DNA from: Ctena decussata
Lineage: Eukaryota; Mollusca; Bivalvia; Lucinida; Lucinidae
Assembly: GCA_963989385.1 (NCBI GenBank)
Contig: OZ022501.1
Location: 82,134,979-82,198,978, forward strand
DNA length: 64,000 nucleotides
Direction: 5' to 3'
Shown here piece after piece: positions 57,609-64,000 of the stretch (positions within the stretch are counted from its first letter, which is position 1; each line of letters begins with the position of its first letter). The position numbers were made by a program, and so were the translations under genes. The notes under the pieces were generated by a model. The model saw nothing but the letters and a program-made list of their open reading frames with translations, did not search any database and had not been told where the DNA came from.

Positions 57609-58312
57609 GTTTGCTCTTTATATTTTACTAGCGGACAAACATATTAATATTAAAATATCATAGATTATAATAATCGAGTTTTATTTGATATTTAAATTAG
57701 CCACACCGCCAAAAACAGTTGGTTATATTATACAGGTTAATATGACATTGTCACTGTAGGAAACCCGCAGCGTTCTTTGAAATATGATAATTAAAGGCAT
57801 TCCTTATCAAAAGACCCGCTTGATACCGAATACATTCATTATAAACAATAAACAAACGGTTTAATTTCAAAATGTACACCAGATACAGACACATTATTTT
57901 AGAGTATCCATGCTAAAACGTACATCTAAAAGCACTTCGTGTGGAACCAATTTAAATGAATTAGGAGAGAGAATAGAACAATATTTCACACTAAAATACC
58001 TACATTTCTCAGCGTTATCATTTATATAAAAATATGCATCATAATGCGCAAAATACACGGCATGATTAATTACATAGTTTAATATCACCCAATAAACGTT
58101 CAATCGCGTGATTGATTATCGACTTTTTGCGAACCAGTGTGGGGAATACCTTGGAAATCTTATCAATGACGTCACCGCGTTTTCTCCTATATCAGTAGTT
58201 TGAGATATCCGTACATAAAATGTAAAGAAAAATAAGAAATGTGTTCGAACTATATTCTTTTATATAAGAGGGTGCTTTAGATATCAGTGTTTGAGATAAC
58301 GAGAGTCAAATG
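56769..58312. mobile_element. pogo/Tigger-like TIR element, no transposase
   Basis: Left end CAGTCAACTCTCCTTATCTC. The right end read inward is CATTTGACTCTCGTTATCTC then AAACACTGATATC. The CAGT(C/T)GAC..CTC..TATC style resembles pogo/Tigger ends. Just inside the left end is a tight hairpin (TATCAAAGTAAATTTTCTGG, TC, and its exact complement, about 56818-56860). The subterminal word AGTAGTTTGAGATA is found at both ends. No transposase frame is visible. A deleted relative is at 62207-62428. TA flanks are not clear, so the boundaries are approximate. Confidence 0.6.
57562..57605 (+). repeat. (CT)n microsatellite
   Basis: About 22 CT dinucleotides, inside the TIR element at 56769-58312. Confidence 0.97.
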
Positions 58313-58783
58313 AACCAGCATTTAAACCGTAGCATGATACATACCACTTAATGTGGAAAAATAAAGCGAAAACATAACATGTACAGCAATTGCTGACTTT
58401 TGAAAGCATAAAACTTGATGTAGTAGTTTCTGCCATCTCTAGAAAGTAGTTGTTGATCCTGGCCATGCAATCTTTATGAGATGCAAATTTAACATACGTT
58501 TTGACAAATATTATAATAATATTGTGTTCTCTTAGTGGGTTTTGCTACATACATATATACAACCATAGCGAAGAAAGCTGCCACCAAACAGTTCTTCTAA
58601 TAAAATGTGTAAGGCGGAGAAAAAGCCGAAAAATCACTGTCCATAAACAATAAAAACAAAAATAAAATTTGTAAGAAAGAAACCAACAAGTGGTATAGTA
58701 CACAAATACATTTTCATCAAGAACACATTAATGAAATAAGTGGTGGGCAAAAAATACACCTACGACTTTAAACTTAGGTGAAT

Positions 58784-58902
58784 GCTAATACTAAATTACA
58801 GTAAGGAGAGATTTTGCACTGCGTCTCGACGAAAACGGGCGTCTCGTTAGATTTTCATGGAGAAGCGATACAAATCTCTCCTTACTGTAATTTAGTATTA
58901 GC
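58784..58902. repeat. perfect 31-bp inverted repeat around a 57-bp loop
   Basis: GCTAATACTAAATTACAGTA then AGGAGAGATTT (58784-58814) is matched by its exact reverse complement at 58872-58902. The loop is richer in CG (CGTCTCGACGAAAACGGGCG) than its surroundings. It could be a small MITE or a recent hairpin. Confidence 0.9.
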
Positions 58903-59268
58903 AAAAGCAAAACGACTCGTTTACTAAGAACGAACTCAAACGTAACATTTTGGCAAATTCTCTTTATAATATACAGACGTTGCTTGCCTTAATAATATTT
59001 AAATGTATTTTCAAAAGTAATATCAAGGCTCAACAGTAACATTTATTTCATGGTGAAAAAATGCTTAATTAAAATCTTAAAGAGTTCCTTCAAGAGCAGA
59101 GAAAACATTCGAAAAAGGAACATGTGCCAGACAGTAGTTTCGGCTAACAAAGCCTCATCAGTGACCCTGACAGTACCTGGTGACAAAACCAAAGAAAAAC
59201 ATACTGAAATTTCTTAATTTTTACTGGGCAGTCGATTCAAAGACTGACTAGTATCAAAAAAGGTCCGA
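58903..59268. other. non-genic interval
   Basis: Nothing recognised. Confidence 0.4.
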
Positions 59269-59376
59269 ATAATATAAAAGACGATGATCTAGAAAAAGAG
59301 TCTAGACCAATCTAAAACTTTAGATTTCTCAGAATATATCCTCTGATCTCAAAGGACGAAAATGAAATAAAATCTG
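59269..59376 (+). repeat. dispersed repeat (partner at 50594-50702)
   Basis: Second copy of the repeat described at 50594, beginning AATATAAAAGACGATGATCT. Confidence 0.75.
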
Positions 59377-60579
59377 CACTATGGATGATAAAATTTCACA
59401 CAATGTTTGTTTATTGATATATCTATTAATGATGATTAAAACAGTTGTGTACCTTGCAAATGAAAAAGTTATAATACGACATGCTTTAACTTATTTTATA
59501 AAGCGCAACAAAAGAAATATATACAAACAAAAGTCTTGCAGATAGTGATGCGCGTAGCATCAAAATAAAAACAGTAAGATCTCCGTTCCATTAATATCAT
59601 GAATAAGTAAAATTAAATCAACTCAAACCGTTAAAATCAAGAATTAAACGTCTGGTTGTGGTACGAGCCAAATATAAATAACATGGAATAATAGCATCTC
59701 TGATGGGGATGAGGCCGAGACTAGAAAATCTCAGGCTTGTTTCAAGATTATTAGTCGCCAAATTATATTTGATAAAGCAAAATAACTACAGAATTCATAA
59801 CTTTGCGCAGACAGTTGCTATATACTTCAAGCTAATATTTTGTTCCTAGTTCTATCCTATTAATTTACCTTATGCAACCATTTTAAATGACATATAGCTT
59901 ATCGGAAATCAACTGACATATCATCCATGGCAATGATTGTTAATTTCATGTTATGCATGCAATTTACATTACAGATAGCAACTGGATGTGTTGAAATTTT
60001 ACTGTTTAGCATTATTGGGTTGTACTAAGCATGACTGACAGATTGGGACATCTTTCAGATAGCAGTCCGAGATAGAAAATCTTAAAGACATATCTAGAAA
60101 AGGATATTTTTGTCAGATATACCCAATAGTACGCAGTTATTACTTTAAACATAGAATAATCTCTAATCCGTGGATTGAATTTTTCTCAGATCAGTATCAA
60201 TTTGGTACTTCAAAGTCTGCGTTTTATTCATTTTCAAAACTGGCGAGAACTACTGAGAATAATAAAAAAAGCTCCACAGTCTAATAACACAAAACGTAAA
60301 GGAAAAGGCTAGGATAACTAATACAAATGATGGCGATGAACAAGACTAAACAAAATTATTGATATAAAATACGCCCTGCGTACTAGACGACCTGCGTGCT
60401 AGAAAGTAACATGTTGTATATATATATTACTCTATATATGAGCTTACACACATGAGTTGTGCGAACATCAAAGACTTAGAGCAGCCTAATTAACCATAAA
60501 AAAGCAGACAACAAAAGTAAAGTCTGCAGAATTTCCAAAAAAAGGATGTCATAATGAGAATTTAAAGACTAGAGGGTAA
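59377..60579. other. non-genic interval
   Basis: Nothing recognised. Confidence 0.4.
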
Positions 60580-60643
60580 ACAGTGTAGACCTAGATGAGG
60601 TGGCTCATGACAGCCGCCTCATCTGGATATAGGCCTACGCTGT
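60580..60643. repeat. short inverted repeat
   Basis: ACAGTGTAGACCTAGATGAG then GTGGCT pairs, with a few mismatches, with AGCCGCCTCATCTGGATATA then GGCCTACGCTGT around CATGAC. Confidence 0.75.
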
Positions 60644-60701
60644 TTGCAAATGCAACTGTTGTCGTTTTTGGCACTTTCAACTATTTTCGTTGTTTTTATT
60701 T

Positions 60702-60703
<2 letters not shown>

Positions 60704-60748
<45 letters not shown>
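60704..60748 (+). repeat. (GT)n microsatellite
   Basis: About 22 GT dinucleotides. Confidence 0.97.
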
Positions 60749-60751
<3 letters not shown>

Positions 60752-61580
60752 AAGAGTTAACAGGAAATGTTAAAATGGTAAACGTGATTAATTTTATTTA
60801 CTAGTGGATAGAGTCAACTTAATTCAATGAAAATTTCAAGTATGAAATATTGAGACAAAAGCTTATCTTCAAGAGTGTAGTTGTGTCTGGTAGGAAATTA
60901 ATGTTGAATAAGTTTGATACTTTGCCCCCTCATTTCAAGAAGGCGAATATCAATGATGTCCGCATATTTGTCGGCAAATTATGTGTTGTAAACAATTACT
61001 CAGCATCTTCATCAAAATAATGCTGAACTTATCAAAATGCTATACAAATCAATTGAAGCAAAATATTTAATTTTGCGAGTAAATTCGCTGTATATGAGTG
61101 TTCTTGTCGTGCGTTGCGCATTTGCGAAAATGTAAATACCCATGAATACGCAAGTTTACAAAAGCAAAATATGAATGGGAATTAAACCTAGTCGCGGATA
61201 TTTATATTCGTAAAATGGTCCAAAAATGTTTCGTTCTGTTCTGTACAATCCAGAAATTTGTCTCTCTGAAAACAAATGTAGTTACAGTAATAATAATTTA
61301 CCAGTTGCTATCATTAGACAGCAGTGCCGAAACGCTTAAAATAAAATACACATTGAACGTTAATATCATTTTGAGCATATTATTTCTCTCTTTTTTTTTT
61401 CAGAAATGATGTTTACATAGCATGTGAATATAGCAAATATAGCAGGCTAAAATTTCTTCCGAGCTAAAGTTCATAATCATCCCTTAATTTAGGACGACCT
61501 CAAACTTAACGTCGAAATTTGATATACGAATAAACATACAGACTATAAACTTCTTTTTTTTATTTTGGGTTAGAACTCCA
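60749..61580. other. non-genic interval
   Basis: Nothing recognised. A T-run precedes 61400. Confidence 0.4.
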
Positions 61581-61903
61581 CACTGTAAAAAAATCCCATA
61601 GATTTTACGGGGAAAACCCTGACAACTGGCTGCAAGGCCCATTACCGTAAATTGTACGGGATATTACCGTAACTTTTATTGTAGAAAATGACTGCATTGT
61701 TTAAAAAATCTTGGTATTATTCTGCATTTGATTTCTTAATTGATAAGATTGATATATAGAAATAGAATTTAGAATTAAAGCAAGTTTTTTGTGTTGCAAT
61801 GCAGTCATTTTCCATTTTAAAAACTTACGGCACTATCCCGTACTTTTGCGGTAAATCAGCCAGTTGCCATGCACTTAACCGTAAAATTTACGCTTTTTCA
61901 GTG
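61581..61903. mobile_element. 323-bp palindromic MITE with CACTG ends
   Basis: Starts CACTGTAAAAAAATC and ends with the complement (GCTTTTTCAGTG). The arms pair through CCCTGACAACTGGCTGCAAG-like sequence against the inverse near 61860, GGGATATTACCGTAA with TTACGGCACTATCCC, and GAAAATGACTGCATT with AATGCAGTCATTTTC. The wording of the outer arms (CTTGCAACTGGTTGTCAGGC) also appears at 13409-13428, a probable fragment of the same family. Confidence 0.82.
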
Positions 61904-62206
61904 CATGAACACTGTCAGTATGATTACGGGAAAATTTTGATTTTCAATAAAATTTTAATGTAAATTTCTGAAGGATGAACTTTTCAACTTTAAAGTTGAG
62001 GTTGTCCTTAAAACTTAGGAATGATTGTGAACCTGGGCCAAGGTAATATGTCCAATTTTTTCAATAAAATAAGGAAAGAGTACAAAAGAAAAGCATTTTT
62101 GAAGATAATCATGGTGTAAATTCACTTCATTTCTCATGAAAACAGAGGCTGTTGTCCTAACTAGACGGCCTTGCTATGTCAGTTTTAATTAGGTTTCATA
62201 AACAGT
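61904..62206. other. non-genic interval
   Basis: Nothing recognised. Confidence 0.4.
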
Positions 62207-62428
62207 CATTTTTTTATCTCAAAGACAAAAATCATCTCAAACTACTAATATTTCAAAGTTCATTTTCTGTTCCCAGAAAATTTACTTTGAGATACCAGTA
62301 TTTTGACCAGTAGTTTGAGATAACAGGATTTTAAATGTAAAGAAAAATAGAAAATGCATCCAAACTATATTTTTTATATAAGAGGGTACTTTGAGATATT
62401 AGTGTTTTAAACAATGAGAGTCAATTGT
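62207..62428. mobile_element. short relative of the pogo/Tigger-like element
   Basis: Contains the same terminal hairpin as 56812-56862 in diverged form (TTCATTTTCTGTTCCCAGAA then AATTTACTTTGAGATA), and the same right-hand sequence (AACTATATTTTTTATATAAG then AGGGTACTTTGAGATA ... ATGAGAGTCAATTG) as 58246-58312. It lacks the ~1.3-kb interior, as expected for a deletion derivative. Confidence 0.7.
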
Positions 62429-62486
62429 ATTCTTCTACTGAGACATAAGAGAAGTTAAAATAGAATTATCTTCTAGTTCCTTTACC

Positions 62487-62492
62487 TTTATT
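62487..62492 (-). promoter_or_regulatory. candidate polyadenylation signal for SoxF
   Basis: AATAAA on the minus strand about 245 bases after the SoxF stop codon. It is the nearest canonical hexamer I found. Usage is unproven. Confidence 0.35.
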
Positions 62493-62737
62493 TGGAACTT
62501 TCTAGAGAGTCACACTTGGCGTTTTGACACATTTTTGGCACCCTGTGCAGTTTCTGTGTACTTAAGAAAACCTCTGCTTCTAACTTGAATGTATGCAGCT
62601 ATTTTATGTGTGTCTTTTCCTCTTTGTAACGAAAATTACTATAAACATAAGTCACTCTCTTTAATATACTAAAACAAAATAGATAGTTTCCCATTTAGCA
62701 TGCCTTCTATAGTACTCAATTCTTTATAAAAGTTTGA

Positions 62738-63855
62738 CTAAAACTTCATTACTGCAGAAATTATTGATGAATTATTATCAAACCCATCATAGATCGGTCC
62801 ATTCCCATTCGACTCACAAGGTACCTTATTCTGCGAATGATTTGTGTCACTAATCCCAACTGTTCTAACGGATCTTGTTAGTCCATTATTAGGATCATCC
62901 TGATCGGTAAAGTCGGCCGATGCATCACTTGATGCACTCTCTTGATCGGGATCGCTTTGAACGCTATCGGAATCAGGATCATAGTCTTTTGGGGGTCTGG
63001 GAGAAAATTGAACATGGCCAGCTTCCATTCCTTGGGATGCACCGTGAATGTATTGATCAAACTCGTCTCTGTTTATATTAGAAAGATCTTCTCTTTGAAT
63101 TTGGTCGAAAATACCACCAGTCCTGTGGTAAGGAGCATGCATGCTGGCGCTATTCATAAGATGTCTTTTTATTCGGTTGATCTCGTCGGTATTATTTTCT
63201 GGCCCAGTGTGCCACATATATGGTTGCTGCATAGCAGACGAATAATTTCGTGTCATCATGCCTTGGAACATAGTTGACTGCTGCGTAGGACATGACCTTG
63301 ATGTGAAGTCGCATGAAAATTTAACTGATGGGATTTGATTTTCGGTGGGTTGGATTTCAGGATCAGAATAAGCACAAGGTTTATTGTGAATCTTCAACGG
63401 GTCGCATACAGTTGGTGTGGGAATTCCAATGCTGTGGTGACTAGATGGCATTTTGAAAGAATTTGGTATCGGCAGATCTGTTGGACGAGGCAGGTGCGTT
63501 AGTAATGGTACAGGGGCACTGGCGGTTATTCTCTGGAACTGAAGGTTCTGGCGTAATTCTTCCGTTCGCTTCAGATCAACTTCGTCCGCGCTGCCTGACC
63601 GTTGAAGCCGCCTGTGTTTGTAGCTAGGGTCGCTTACATAGTGTTTGAAGTAATCAGAATTACTGGCAGGTGTACCATATAGAGGACTGTCAGTGTCTCT
63701 TGTAGAGTCATGTGTTCTGGCATTTCTTCGAGATTTCTTCCTTCTTGGTCTGTATTTATAATCAGGATAGTCCTTCATGTGCTGAACACGTAATCTCTCT
63801 GCTTCATCTAAAAATGGTTGTTTCTGCTTCGTTGTTAAATTCTTCCAGTTGTTAC
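62738..63855 (-). CDS. SoxF: SoxF-type HMG-box transcription factor, last coding exon
   Basis: Final exon of a Sox7/17/18 (SoxF) orthologue, a nuclear DNA-binding regulator that in animals acts in endoderm, vascular or mesodermal development and binds beta-catenin. The exon opens inside the HMG box: after a splice acceptor (TTACAG just upstream) it encodes [20 protein letters not shown] and then [20 protein letters not shown], the C-terminal half of the box (63734-63855). AERLRVQHM is SoxF-like, where SoxB has LRALHM. About 264 residues into the exon is NRDEFDQYI (EFDQY at 63050-63064), the short SoxF beta-catenin-binding motif. An acidic Ser/Asp-rich segment follows, then the stop at 62738-62740. 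The exon gives 372 full codons, and the first Gly codon is split by the intron (phase 1). The open frame continues 5' to 63952, but that part is intronic. Confidence 0.92.
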
Positions 63856-64000
63856 CTGTAAGATATAAATATGCTCTTGTATTAGTATTACACTTATCTT
63901 TTTTTTTCATTGTCATCATTATTGTATGCAGTAGTAAGTTTAACTCTTGCATCGTATTTAATGCTATTATACTAGTTAGAAGTAAAGTCGCAGAGGTGGC
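63856..64000 (-). other. 3' end of the SoxF HMG-box intron
   Basis: Intron sequence preceding the SoxF last exon. It ends in ATATCTTACAG, an ordinary acceptor. The exon with the first half of the HMG box and the start codon is outside the window. A T-rich tract at about 63899-63907 on the plus strand is intronic. Confidence 0.85.

Noticed and set aside
63856..63952. Extending the SoxF protein to the Met at 63952
   Set aside because: Sequence upstream of the acceptor at 63855 does not match an HMG box, whereas splicing there restores the known intron position of SoxF genes.

Overview
This is AT-rich, intron-and-repeat-style animal nuclear DNA, most likely from a marine bivalve mollusc. Three things point to a metazoan genome. 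The only host gene I can name is a SoxF-type transcription factor exon with an intron inside its HMG box. RTE-like and CR1/L2-like retrotransposon remnants are present. There are also tRNA-derived SINEs with clean target-site duplications, and many short inverted-repeat DNA transposons. The bivalve assignment is an inference from repeat style (for example transposons with tandem repeats at their core and terminal hairpins) and from unverified recollection of clam genomes. No bacterial-type operon, CRISPR array, rRNA or free-standing tRNA gene is visible.

Layout. 1-2.1 kb: minus-strand RTE-like LINE, running off the left edge, with one premature stop. 3.0-3.3 kb: 3' end of another LINE. 4.9-6.3 kb: degenerate tandem repeats. 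6.9-8.2 kb: frameshifted CR1/L2-like LINE on the minus strand with a pentamer tail. 8.6-9.5 kb: mariner-like element without transposase. 9.8-19.5 kb: six copies of a ~240-bp palindromic MITE (eight in the window), plus a promoter-like tandem unit at 12.4-13.2 kb. 23.3 kb: fragment of a reverse transcriptase with a destroyed active site. 24-31.7 kb: four diverged tandem copies of a 1-2 kb non-coding unit, into which a SINE, a palindromic MITE, an unclassified block and an 890-bp TIR element have been inserted. 33.5-35.8 kb: a second copy of the promoter-like unit, then a 1.5-kb inverted repeat with ~740-bp arms. 37-45.5 kb: minisatellite, a second mariner-like element, 0.54-kb tandem repeats, a satellite-cored element split by a SINE, and more MITEs. 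45.7-55.8 kb: a Harbinger-like TIR element, a 164-bp tandem array, 48-bp minisatellites, SINEs, and a ~450-bp tandem array. 56.8-62.4 kb: pogo/Tigger-like TIR elements and a CACTG-ended palindrome. 62.7-63.9 kb: the SoxF last exon on the minus strand.

The window therefore reads as the long repeat-filled 3' flank of a developmental regulator. The mobile elements are nested, which allows relative dating in several places. I found no convincing novel enzymatic or defence system. The most notable structures are the 1.5-kb palindrome, the CCAAT/CRE/TATA-like repeated unit ending in a long hairpin, and a 68-bp sequence shared between a TIR element and a small hydrophobic reading frame 20 kb away.
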